A DNA stretch of 64,000 nucleotides from a virus: positions 27,865 to 91,864 of the IMG/VR virus record IMGVR_UViG_3300047094_001651; one strand, given 5' to 3'. Below are positions 14,522 to 24,600 of the stretch, piece by piece. The notes under the pieces are model-generated. The model ran no database searches. It saw only the letters and a program-made list of their open reading frames with translations, and was not told the DNA's origin. A program made the translations under genes and the position numbers. Positions within the stretch are counted from its first letter, which is position 1; each line of letters begins with the position of its first letter.

Positions 14522-17500
14522 TCATACTATATATTTGCCTGATAATGTGACTGCCAATGCGCTTGCTAAAGATGCTGATGCGACTATAGAATCATTTGTT
14601 GCAAGATATTTTGGTTTTACTAATAGTTCAATTACACTATTTTTTGGAATTGTAATATTAAAAGCTAAGTATCCTAATCTTACTCCAGATGCCAAAGTGC
14701 CACGATAGATAGAAACAGATGCATCAATATCAGTATTTAAACTATAGTTGCAAAGTTTAATTGATTGCAACATTGCATTCCCTGTTGTTGCCTGGAAAAT
14801 TTGAGTTCCCGTTGCAGTTGATACTATACCTCCAGTTCCAATATAAGTAGTGTCACTTTTTTCTGAAATGATAATAAATGCATCCAAACCCCCATCAATA
14901 CCTACTGCAGTTGGCGAAGCATTAGAAAGTGCTTGAAATCTTATAGTATCTGATGGACTTGCGATAATTGGTTGATCTAAAAATTCCATCGCACCTTGAT
15001 ATGGAACAATCACTCGTTGGGCCAATGGAACATTTGATCCACCATTAAAGTCATGTCTTGCTACAAAATATAATTCATTAGTAAATGTATTGGTAACATG
15101 TATAGATTCGATTACATATTTTTTACCGGCAGTCGATGGAAATGTATATGCAATACCTGGACCAGTAGTAATATCATTCAAAGATGCTACAGTTGTGCCA
15201 ATTCCAGAAGTAACAGAAACAAAAACTGATGATGTAATTGAATTGTTATAACCTCCAAATCCACTTGCACCACCACCACCAGCGGTAGCCCAAGATAAAG
15301 TTCCAGATCCATTGGTAACTAATGCCTGCCCAGCAGTGCCATCTGCATTCGGAAGAAACCAAATTGTGTTTGTAGTTATGTTTGCTGGAGCTTCAAATCC
15401 AACATAATTGGTTCCATTTCCAGAAGCTTCTAAAAATCTAAGTTCAGCTTGATTATTTAAATTTACTAGGGTAGTAAATGATGGTGAATCTGCTCTTACT
15501 TCATTTCCTGTTCCAGTACTTGTAGGATTGGTCCCTGCTGTTACTCTACCTTTAGCATCTACTGTAACTGATGTGTATGTCCCAGATGTGACTCCAGAGT
15601 TGGATAATGTAGTAGCAAATGATCCAGTACCAGTCCCAGTTACATCGCCAGTTAATGTTATAGTTTGATCTCCTGTATTACTTCCTGAAACAGTAGCATC
15701 TGCAGAAACAGTTAAGTTTCCAGAAAGGGAGATAGTTCTATTTGCATCATTAACATTGACACTCAATGATCTAGTAGCCGTTAAATTAGCACTATTTGTT
15801 ATTTGTAGATAATGACTTGGCGTTGAATCATCATACAAGAAAATATCACCAAAATAACCAGATTGAGTTGATGTATTGCTACTAGTTAGAAAATCTACTC
15901 CACCAAAAGTATTCCAAGATAAATTTCCAGCTCCATCAGTAATTAAAGCTTGGCCATTAGTACCATCTACATTTGGAAGAACCCAAATTCTATTTGTAGT
16001 TATATTTGCCGGTGCCTTAAGTCCTACATAATTGGTTCCATTAGTGGTATCTTCTAAAAATCTAAGTTCAGCTTGATTATTTAAATTTACTAGAGTGGTA
16101 AATGATGGTGAATCAGTAAGTGCTATCGATGGATTTGACCCTGCTGTTACTCTACCTTTAGCATCTACTGTAACTGATGTATATGTTCCGGCACTTACTC
16201 CAGAGTTGGATAATGTAGTAGCAAATGATCCAGTACCAGTACCAGTTACATCACCAGTTAGTTCTATAGTTTGATCTCCTGTGTTACTTCCTGAAACAGT
16301 AGCATTAGAACTAATGGTTAAATTACCACTTAATGATATAGTTCTATCTGCATCATTAACATTAACACTTAATGTCCTTTCTGCCGTTAAATTAGCACTA
16401 TTTGTTATTTGTAGATAATGACTTGGCGTTGAATCATCATACAAGAAAATATCACCAAAATAACCAGATTGGGTAGATGTGGAAGAAGTAGTTAATGCAT
16501 CTATTATACCATAGCCACCTAAAGTTGTTGGATTAGTCCCGGCGGTTACTCTACCTTTAGTGTCTACTGTAACTGATGTATATGTTCCAGCAGTTACTCC
16601 AGAACTTGCTAAAGTTGAAGTAACACTTATATTACCAGATCCATCAATATCAGTAGCAGTTCCAGATACATCTCCACTTAATGTTAATGTGCGTTTTGTA
16701 CTCCATTTAGTGGCAGTATCTGCGTTTCCTACTAATGCACCACGAAAATTAGTTGCTTGAATGTCTCCAAGAGTACCACTAAAAACTTCACTTGAATTGG
16801 TTGCATCTGGAATATATGTCAGATATCCTGTACTATCATCAAATCCAAAAAAACCAATTTTTGCATTTGATCCGTCATGCCATCTAAACTCTATTCCACG
16901 ATCTTTTGAATCATCAGTTGTTGGAGCAGTATCTCCTCCTAATGTAATAATTGGATCATCAATTGTAGTTACAGTTGAATTAATAACTGTTGAAGTTCCA
17001 TTGACTGTTAATGTTCCAGCAACCGTTAAATTATTAAATGATACATTATCAGTTGTACCTACACTTTGTCCGATTGATATTGTAGGAGTTCCTCCCTCAG
17101 TTGCCGTACCATTAGTAAGAGTAACTCCAGTGCCAGCAACTAAATTTGCTACGTAATTTCCAGTTGTATCAGTACCTAGAGTAAAATTTGGAATCCAGTT
17201 TTCCCATCTAGTATTTGAGTTATTATATCTCAATAATTGATTATTGGATGGAGATGAAATAACAACATCTGTTAAATTATCTAATGATAAATCTGAAAGA
17301 GTTACAGTTGCAGTTGATCCAGATGAAGTTGCAGTTATATAATTTCCAACAAATTTAATTTCTGTAGTGCCATACAAATTTCCTAATAATGTATTTTCTT
17401 CATATACTGAAACTCCTCCTGGTGGTGCAGATATCCATTGTATTCCAGTGCCACTAGATGCTAAAATTTGACCAGAAGTTCCTACCTGGCCATCTTTATC

Positions 17501-17635
17501 TTTTAAAGATTTTTTTAGTTCTACAGAACCATCAAAAGTAGAGTTTCCAATAATATTGGCAACATCAATGGAATCGGTATACCCAGAAATACCAACCTGT
17601 AACTTTTTAAGTCTATCTGAAAGATAATTTGCCAT
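14522..17635 (-). CDS. Tail-fibre-like structural protein with internal repeats
   Basis: This 1037-residue protein is built of beta-rich modules typical of phage fibres. LTGDVTGTGTGSFATTLSNS and VTVDAKGRVTAGSNP recur three times, with NYVGLKAPANITTNRIW and FLYDDSTPSHYLQITNSANL in two copies. The N-terminus (YLSDRLKKLQVGISGYTD) may attach to the virion. The C-terminal 240 residues are a different, compact beta domain without collagen or chaperone motifs. The role is inferred to be host recognition or a whisker/fibre part. Duplications of 606 bases lie inside the gene. Confidence 0.75.
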   Translation of the reverse strand: MANYLSDRLKKLQVGISGYTDSIDVANIIGNSTFDGSVELKKSLKDKDGQVGTSGQILASSGTGIQWISAPPGGVSVYEENTLLGNLYGTTEIKFVGNYITATSSGSTATVTLSDLSLDNLTDVVISSPSNNQLLRYNNSNTRWENWIPNFTLGTDTTGNYVANLVAGTGVTLTNGTATEGGTPTISIGQSVGTTDNVSFNNLTVAGTLTVNGTSTVINSTVTTIDDPIITLGGDTAPTTDDSKDRGIEFRWHDGSNAKIGFFGFDDSTGYLTYIPDATNSSEVFSGTLGDIQATNFRGALVGNADTATKWSTKRTLTLSGDVSGTATDIDGSGNISVTSTLASSGVTAGTYTSVTVDTKGRVTAGTNPTTLGGYGIIDALTTSSTSTQSGYFGDIFLYDDSTPSHYLQITNSANLTAERTLSVNVNDADRTISLSGNLTISSNATVSGSNTGDQTIELTGDVTGTGTGSFATTLSNSGVSAGTYTSVTVDAKGRVTAGSNPSIALTDSPSFTTLVNLNNQAELRFLEDTTNGTNYVGLKAPANITTNRIWVLPNVDGTNGQALITDGAGNLSWNTFGGVDFLTSSNTSTQSGYFGDIFLYDDSTPSHYLQITNSANLTATRSLSVNVNDANRTISLSGNLTVSADATVSGSNTGDQTITLTGDVTGTGTGSFATTLSNSGVTSGTYTSVTVDAKGRVTAGTNPTSTGTGNEVRADSPSFTTLVNLNNQAELRFLEASGNGTNYVGFEAPANITTNTIWFLPNADGTAGQALVTNGSGTLSWATAGGGGASGFGGYNNSITSSVFVSVTSGIGTTVASLNDITTGPGIAYTFPSTAGKKYVIESIHVTNTFTNELYFVARHDFNGGSNVPLAQRVIVPYQGAMEFLDQPIIASPSDTIRFQALSNASPTAVGIDGGLDAFIIISEKSDTTYIGTGGIVSTATGTQIFQATTGNAMLQSIKLCNYSLNTDIDASVSIYRGTLASGVRLGYLAFNITIPKNSVIELLVKPKYLATNDSIVASASLASALAVTLSGKYIV
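15402..16475 (-). repeat. Intragenic direct repeat, 606-base period
   Basis: Blocks near 15402-15490 and 15780-15870 recur almost base for base at 16008-16115 and 16385-16475. Several anchor points, such as TTTAGCATCTACTGTAACTG, are 606 bases apart. A third, partial copy begins at 16556. The period is 202 codons, so the duplication keeps the fibre reading frame. Confidence 0.75.
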
Positions 17636-17646
17636 TTTAAGTACTA

Positions 17647-17979
17647 CTAATTAATTGTTTCTAAAACAGATGCTACAAATTTCAAATTACTTCCATTACT
17701 ACCAGACAAATATAATTTATCTCCAGATTCTAAGACTAATTTTCCTTGCAATAAATTAACGGTATCTTTAAATGGAACTGGAAATGATTTAAATAATTCA
17801 GTATTTGTACTACCTCTAGTATAAATTAAAGTAACATCATATGATGTTGTTGTGCTAATATTTGCAACTTGTGCCAATAGAAGAACAGCCGAATATCCGG
17901 TAGGTGCAGTATATATTAAAGTAGAGCTAGTAGGAACTACTTCTGCTATAGTTTTAAATACATTATTTTTTAATGCCAT
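17647..17979 (-). CDS. Small beta-rich structural protein (110 residues)
   Basis: No family is recognised. The sequence is a run of short strands (STLIYTAPTGYSAVLLLAQV, TSYDVTLIYTRG, KLVLESGDKLYLSGSNG). This resembles the small jelly-roll or Ig-like accessory proteins that sit between fibre genes of cyanophages. It is separated by 6-11 bases from the fibre genes on both sides, so it is co-expressed with them. A decoration or fibre-capping role is possible. Confidence 0.6.
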   Translation of the reverse strand: MALKNNVFKTIAEVVPTSSTLIYTAPTGYSAVLLLAQVANISTTTSYDVTLIYTRGSTNTELFKSFPVPFKDTVNLLQGKLVLESGDKLYLSGSNGSNLKFVASVLETIN

Positions 17980-17985
17980 TGTTAA

Positions 17986-20900
17986 TTACGCTCCTAAAGC
18001 TAGAATGAATGGAGTTATTGATGAAAATAAACTCTTAGAGTAAGAATTTCCAGTTATTGTTCCGGTTAATTGATTTATTACAACTCCATCGCCTATTCTA
18101 AAGTTTCCGGATTGATCAGTAGATGTATATACTACTAATCCTCCATTTTTCATATCAACTTCATTTTCTTGAATGCTTACCCCACCTTTAAACGGTAAAC
18201 TAGTTTGAATATCAGTTCCAGATCCAATATATTCAAATGAATGCCCAGATGCTAATAATCTAGTCTGTTTATAAAATTCAATTGAATCATTTTGAGCAAC
18301 ACTAAATGGAATTGTATCAGTAAGAGTAATTTTATAATTATTTGAACTTAGTTGTTCTGTAGTATCTATCACATAATATTGTGGGGCCATTTCAACTGAA
18401 TATGTAACTCCAGAACCTCCACCCCCAGACAATGTTAATGTTGGGGGACTGGATGTGTATCCTCTACCAGATGAGATAACTTCGATAGATTTAATTTGGC
18501 CGTTTTGAATTTCAGCTATAGCTTGAGCACCAATTCCCCAAGAAGTTGCTGGACTAGATATTGTAATATTTGGTGCTGTTGTATAATTATTTCCACCATT
18601 CGTAATAGTAATTTTGTTAACTTGATAATATAAAGTATTATTAAAAGTAACTACTTGACCATCATATGGCTTTACATTGTTAATTTTAACAGTTCCGCCA
18701 GATACATAAGTATGACTCAATGTAGAACTTCCAACATTTGCAGTTATTGAAGTAGATGTTACAGATTTTACCGTAAATACATATCCATAATTTCCGGAAG
18801 GAAATACTTGATTACTGGATGATCCACCAGAAGTACAACTAAAAGTTAAATTTTCAATTTTTACATCCATTCCAACTTGAATTGAATGAGATCCAATTGT
18901 AACTGTAACTTCTCCAGTAGAATTATTATAAGATGCCCCGGTAACATTATATGTAGGAGTAGAAATATCTACATTTATACTATCTGTTGTATTCGCAGAA
19001 ATAGCAGAGGTTACACTTCCAGTATATTTTAAATCACTAACTCCATCAGCAATTAACCCATAATTTCCAAATGATGAATTGGAATTAGTTAAATCACAAC
19101 CGCCACCATTTCTACATTCAATAGCTTTATCTGTGCATATTGTAAACATAGATACCAATTGAGCATATCCATCATTTTGTATTTTAGCACCAATTCCATT
19201 TTGATTAAATTGTGTATATGAATCTACGACCATACTCTTAAGTTGTCCGATGCAATTATCTCCATCAATAAGTAATCCAGTGGACCCAGAAATAAAATTA
19301 GTACAATTTTGAATATATGGAGACTGATTAATATATGGAGGATCTGACGGATTAAATGAAAATATTGCTCCGCTGTTTGATGTTGATGATGTAAATGACA
19401 TATTGGATGCATATGATCCATTGTTTACATAAAATAAATTTCCAGAATTTTGAGGACTAACACTGACTTCTCTTAAAGAATCTCCAACTACACTAACTTG
19501 TGCTGGAATGATAACTGGATTATTTTCTATATAATTTCCAGCCGAAACTTTTACTACAGTTCCTGCAGATGCAACTGACAATGCAGATTTTATTGTAGCT
19601 TTAGCATTCTGTAAACTAGTTCCAGAATTTGAATCATTACCATCTTTAGATACATATAAAACATTTGTAACAGTTGGATATTTCCACTCTATATTTGTAC
19701 CAGTAGATGATAAAAATTGTCCAGCACTACCTAAATTACCTAATCTATCTCTTAATCCACTAGATAAAGTTAAATTGCCAGTAATAGTATGATTTGCAGT
19801 AATAGTTCTGTTTTCACTAACATGCACATATTGTAAATGATCATCATCACCAAGTCCACTGAGCAATCCATGGTCAGATACTGGAGTAGTTCCAGAAATC
19901 CCACCAGTGGAAGTAAGTTGTCTAATATCAAATACGGCAGCAATTCTTGCTTTTGGAGTATTAGCATATCCAGAATCTGTCTGCCAAATAATTTTCCAAA
20001 TAGGTCTAAATTCTACAATTGGAAAATCACTTAAAGTTAAATCAGCAAATGTTAATTCTTCTTGATCACTGATTAAACTTGATTGACTCTGCCCCATAAT
20101 TGTAATTACAGGGTAATTGATATTGTTTGTCGCAATTATCCAAGATGTAGTATAATGAGTATTGGTAGCTACATCTGGAGTTGACCACGTTCCCCCACTC
20201 AATAAATTATACTTAATTCTTGATGTTCCTTGCTTTACAGCATAATCTGTAGGAGCATCCACCACCCACGAATTTCCACTCTGATAAAAAACCGGAATTC
20301 GAGCTGGACCTTGCAAATCTTGTTGCCATGTATTTGCAGTCGGACTATTACTATGAGTAACTATAACTTCTAAATCTTCATCAAAAAATGTACCACCGCT
20401 GAGATCAAACTGAGCATCTGAATTGTTTGCACCAGTTCCGGTGGTAATATAATTACTGATTGAAAATCCATTAGCAATTACTGCACCACGAGTTCTGTGT
20501 AGGTATTCGTGGGTTTGCCAATCTAAAACAATACCATGCCTTTCGTCTGCCACAAATGGCGCAGTTGCAGTAGTTGAATTCCAATAAACATACGCAGTTG
20601 GAGTATCATTCTCCCAATCAAAATATGAAGTTCTATATTGTAGAACTCCATCTGCATCAAAGTAAATAAAATATAGTCCAGTCGTATTTGGAATAGTTAC
20701 TGTGCGAGCACTAGTTATATTATACTTTACTCCTTTACACCAAACATTGAATGAGGTAGAACTTGGTTGAATCGTGAAAACCCTAGTTCCACTGTCAAAA
20801 GAAATGGTACTTTGAGACTTATCTTCGTGTCCCATAGGCTCACTAGCCTTTAATGGGGCAGTTACCTCTATAATTTTATCTGTGCCAGTTCCATCGCCCT

Positions 20901-21018
20901 TTCTAAGGAATAATTTGCCATCAGCAGTATTAACTGCCAATTCTCTTAGAGACAATTCTGAAAGTGTAGGTTCTTTTCCAGATTGAGAGCTAGATTTAAG
21001 CCTAATATTTGTAGCCAT
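17986..21018 (-). CDS. Large virion protein with beta-helix region, fibre-like
   Basis: This 1010-residue protein opens with a short virion-attachment type sequence (SGKEPTLSELSLRELAVNTA, GKLFLRKGDG) common in cyanophage fibres. Around residues 455-700 it resembles a right-handed beta-helix: VSKDGNDSNSGTSLQNAKAT, a pectate-lyase-like opening, followed by NNPVIIPAQVSVVGDS. The remainder is beta-rich with glycine-serine turns. It has a late box at 21074-21082 and its own leader hairpin. It probably forms a fibre or baseplate-attached spike that may bind or degrade polysaccharide. No catalytic residues can be fixed. Confidence 0.7.
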   Translation of the reverse strand: MATNIRLKSSSQSGKEPTLSELSLRELAVNTADGKLFLRKGDGTGTDKIIEVTAPLKASEPMGHEDKSQSTISFDSGTRVFTIQPSSTSFNVWCKGVKYNITSARTVTIPNTTGLYFIYFDADGVLQYRTSYFDWENDTPTAYVYWNSTTATAPFVADERHGIVLDWQTHEYLHRTRGAVIANGFSISNYITTGTGANNSDAQFDLSGGTFFDEDLEVIVTHSNSPTANTWQQDLQGPARIPVFYQSGNSWVVDAPTDYAVKQGTSRIKYNLLSGGTWSTPDVATNTHYTTSWIIATNNINYPVITIMGQSQSSLISDQEELTFADLTLSDFPIVEFRPIWKIIWQTDSGYANTPKARIAAVFDIRQLTSTGGISGTTPVSDHGLLSGLGDDDHLQYVHVSENRTITANHTITGNLTLSSGLRDRLGNLGSAGQFLSSTGTNIEWKYPTVTNVLYVSKDGNDSNSGTSLQNAKATIKSALSVASAGTVVKVSAGNYIENNPVIIPAQVSVVGDSLREVSVSPQNSGNLFYVNNGSYASNMSFTSSTSNSGAIFSFNPSDPPYINQSPYIQNCTNFISGSTGLLIDGDNCIGQLKSMVVDSYTQFNQNGIGAKIQNDGYAQLVSMFTICTDKAIECRNGGGCDLTNSNSSFGNYGLIADGVSDLKYTGSVTSAISANTTDSINVDISTPTYNVTGASYNNSTGEVTVTIGSHSIQVGMDVKIENLTFSCTSGGSSSNQVFPSGNYGYVFTVKSVTSTSITANVGSSTLSHTYVSGGTVKINNVKPYDGQVVTFNNTLYYQVNKITITNGGNNYTTAPNITISSPATSWGIGAQAIAEIQNGQIKSIEVISSGRGYTSSPPTLTLSGGGGSGVTYSVEMAPQYYVIDTTEQLSSNNYKITLTDTIPFSVAQNDSIEFYKQTRLLASGHSFEYIGSGTDIQTSLPFKGGVSIQENEVDMKNGGLVVYTSTDQSGNFRIGDGVVINQLTGTITGNSYSKSLFSSITPFILALGA

Positions 21019-21049
21019 ATGGCAAGTCCTGTCGGTATTTACCTATTAG

Positions 21050-21073
21050 AAAAGAGGGATATATATCCCTCTT
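21050..21073 (-). terminator. Hairpin in the leader of the 1010-residue fibre gene
   Basis: Minus-strand AAGAGGGA and TCCCTCTT flank an AT loop and are followed by TTTTC. The hairpin starts one base after the late box, so it can end transcription from the gene upstream while lying at the very 5' end of the new transcript. Confidence 0.5.
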
Positions 21074-21082
21074 CTATTTATT
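21074..21082 (-). promoter_or_regulatory. Late promoter box overlapping a stop codon
   Basis: Minus-strand AATAAATAG includes the TAA stop of the 173-residue gene and precedes the 1010-residue fibre gene by about 55 bases. Confidence 0.55.
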
Positions 21083-21599
21083 CTGATTGTAGTTGCATCT
21101 CTTGTAAAATATGATCTGGTGGAGGTCCAAACAAAGAAGTTAACTTTTGAGATGTTGCATCAATGTCAGAATCTTCTTCTGGAATGATAGAATCTATAAT
21201 CTTATCAATGTCTTCAAAATCATCATCCAATACAGTAGGTTCTTCTGGAGTACTTTCCAATTCATTCACTGGCACATCTGGTTCCTTAACACTAACTTGA
21301 TCATCTATAATTTCTACATTATTTGCAGGATCATAGATTGCCTTAGATTGATTAGTGATATGATGATGAGCATAGATTCGGTTTCCTTCATTGCAAGGAG
21401 TGAAGGAAACAGTATAGTACCCATACTTTGGATCAAAGGCTGGAATCGGACTACCAGTTTCTTCAGTCTTTTTAATGATTTCTTTCAGTTCGTCTGAAAG
21501 TTCATCCGATTCCATTTGTTTATGATATGCTATTCGGTTTTGCTCATCTAAGAATAAATTCAATTCATATTCTTGTTGATCTGTTAAAAAATAAGCCAT
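21078..21599 (-). CDS. Hypothetical acidic 173-residue protein
   Basis: This is an unrecognised soluble protein. Residues 1-85 look folded (FLTDQQEYELNLFLDEQNR, then a beta region YGYYTVSFTPCNEG). The remainder is a low-complexity acidic stretch (VLDDDFEDIDKIIDSIIPEE). It lies 17 bases downstream of the giant structural gene and is co-transcribed with it. It could be a chaperone or assembly factor for the neighbouring fibres; the acidic tail fits but does not prove this. Confidence 0.6.
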   Translation of the reverse strand: MAYFLTDQQEYELNLFLDEQNRIAYHKQMESDELSDELKEIIKKTEETGSPIPAFDPKYGYYTVSFTPCNEGNRIYAHHHITNQSKAIYDPANNVEIIDDQVSVKEPDVPVNELESTPEEPTVLDDDFEDIDKIIDSIIPEEDSDIDATSQKLTSLFGPPPDHILQEMQLQSE

Positions 21600-21616
21600 A
21601 GTTAAATTTTCGGTAA

Positions 21617-24600
21617 TTAAATGTGTAGGGGATCTCCAACCACAGAAATAGATGTTTCGACGTGAGTTTTTGGATTAAATCTTGTAACTTCCACATTGAA
21701 TAGTGGTGATACGTAGGTGGATAAATCTCCAAATTTAATATCAATAACTCTGTTTGCTACATCAAAAGATTCTACAGGTTTCAAGTTGTTGAAAGTATTT
21801 ATCAGTGTTGACTGGTTGTATACTCTTCTATCAACATTGAATCTTATATTATATCTATTAAATCCTGGCTTGTTGTTTCCAATCACGTTGTATCCGAGAG
21901 TTCCAACATTAGTTGGAGTTACACCAGTTTCAGAGTCACCAGAGAATACTAGTGATTGTCCAGCCACAGCACCAGCACCAGCAGTTGTTGAGTGCATTAC
22001 TCGTGGAGAAATGTATGACCAAGCTGTATCATTTGTAATTGTAGTTCCTGTATAAGCTTGAGAAATAATCACTTCATTGTCATTCGCACCTTTTGATCTT
22101 ACAACGCCAACAAAACTAGATGGAGATGGTGATTGATCTGCATAAACTACGTCACCTGGAAGTAGTGTGAGTGCTACGTTTGTTCCCGTAATAGTTGATG
22201 ATCCAGATGTTATAGAGATAGACAGTGATTGATTCTGGCGTGCAAAAGTAGTGCTTAGTGATGGTTTGTAGTTAATAACATTATTGATAGCCAATTGTTC
22301 TGCAAGTCTTGAAGAACTACCACCTGCAACACTACCAGTATCAGATACTGTACCATTTTGTAGAGAATATCTCAATCTAGTATTGGTTGAGATAAACTGA
22401 TACTGCTTAGTATCGTAAGATTCCCCACCATATGAAGCATAATCACCAGTATTATGAGAAGCATAGATAGAACCTGTCGATAATGTAGTATGATTCAATG
22501 CTGAGAATGTGAATGATCCAACACCATCATAGTTAGTTAATGTGGTTGGAGCATAATTACTTTCAATAGTTGAACCAACATTACATTGTAGCATGTATGG
22601 TGAATATGAAGCATTTTCCCACTTGGCATGAACTGGAACTGCAGTTAGCCAGATAGAACTATTATATTGTCTACCTCTTTGTAGTGATGATGCACCATTT
22701 AATTGAATACCAATGGTTCTTTGACCTGATGCAGATAATCCGAAGTTTCCAACCCAACCTTGTCTTCCAGACATTGCCTGTCCAGTAGAGTTTTCATTTG
22801 CGTTAATATAATTTTGATATCTTTCATACCAGATTTTATATTCTCCGAAGGTTAATTTAACTCCAGTATCAGAGTAAACAAACTTTCTTGCAATAGGACC
22901 ATCAAATGTAAAGTTTCCTAATCTATGGCTTACAAACACATCTTGGATTGTATACCAATTTGGCTTGTGGCTATCTCTATATCCATTATGTAGAATGTGG
23001 GCATTATTTGCAATGATGGTACATCTTGAATATCCAAAATATTCATTGCTACTTGTGGTTGATGGAGGATCCACTGTAAAGATCTGAGAAGAATATGTAT
23101 ATGTTCTTCCAGTAGAAGTGTATCTCCATGAAGCATTAGTTGTAACAGCAGCCTTGGAATTTTCCACCAAGTAAATCTTGGTAGCATCTACACTAGAAAC
23201 AGTTCCCAACTCAACTCCACTAGAACTATAAATGATATATCCAGGTAGAATGATCTGCTGTGCAAATTTTGCATCAGATGTAGAACTTAAAGTAATTTCT
23301 TTACTTGCAGTGCTTGTTGTAATTGTACAAGTTAGATCAGTAGTAGCTTGAATTCTGTAGATATCTTCCCAAGTGTATGACAGTAAATCTCCAGCTCTAA
23401 CTCTACCACTTCTATTTGGAAGATAAATTTCAGTGCAGAATACTGAATCACTAGCATTTGCATTAGCAAGTTTAATATTATTTGCACGGAATGCACTACC
23501 ACCAGTCTTAGGATAAGTCCATCCACCATGATTAATGTACATCATACCGTAAGTTTTAACTGGACTTGATGTGGTTGAACCATCCGCTAGTAATGCTCCG
23601 GATGAATCTCGGTTCCAATTTGCAGTTGGGAATGGATCTGCAAGGTAAACATTAATCTTGCCATTTGTGCCATCCTTTTCCAGATCAAGAATTCTTGACT
23701 TGAATAGGAATGAATTATTTTGTCCCTTTCCAGGATGTCCATAGTCATTATTATAACCATAGTCTGGTGTAGGTGCAATATTAAATTTCGTTCCCTCTGG
23801 AATAGCTTTAGTCAATGGTTTATCTAGAGTTAAAATTATACTATTATCATAATAACCACTATAGTAGAATACAATATTAGAACCTGCAGCGATTGAAAGT
23901 GTGCTTGCGCTACCATCGCCAGGAGGATTATCTCCAGGATTTCTTCCTCCATCAGGATCAACTAGATTATTGTTTAGATATACAGTTGTTGTATTATCAG
24001 AATTTACAACTTTATAATCGACATTATTTATCCAACAGCAATTGTTTGGAGCATAATATAACCAATCTGTTGAATTTTTTTGTCCATATACTGTCACATT
24101 TCCAGTTAGTGCTGGTGGATTTTCTACAAGTAGAACTCTGTAGGTTCCAATTCCTCCATTTCCAGATAGATTAATAGAATCTTCATATGTTCCATCATCT
24201 AATGAGCGGACATCTCCATCCATACCAACCACATAACCAATCAAGTTAGTATAATTTGAATTTAAGTATAAAGGTTGACCTTTTGTGATTGCTCCAAATG
24301 ATGGCTGGGCAGAAACAGTCATTAATCTTTCATATGGATCATTTGGGGTATCAATTGCATCAAATGTAGCTACAAATGTTGCAGCACTAGAAATTCTTTG
24401 CATACTTCTTACGAATGCAGAAGAAATTGTGAGAGCTTTTTGGCCAGCATTTGCATTTAATCCACTTATAGCACCGAGATATCCCCATCTCCTAAATCCA
24501 CCTGGGTGAAGTTGCTCAACAGAAGAATCTCTTGCGGAACTTAAGTTTGCAGAAACAAGAGGATTGATATACTGATAAATTGAGGTATCTTGAGTATTAG

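Noticed and set aside
16560-17156. Plus-strand frames opposite the fibre gene
   Set aside because: They mirror the repeated fibre sequence in antisense and show no independent signals.
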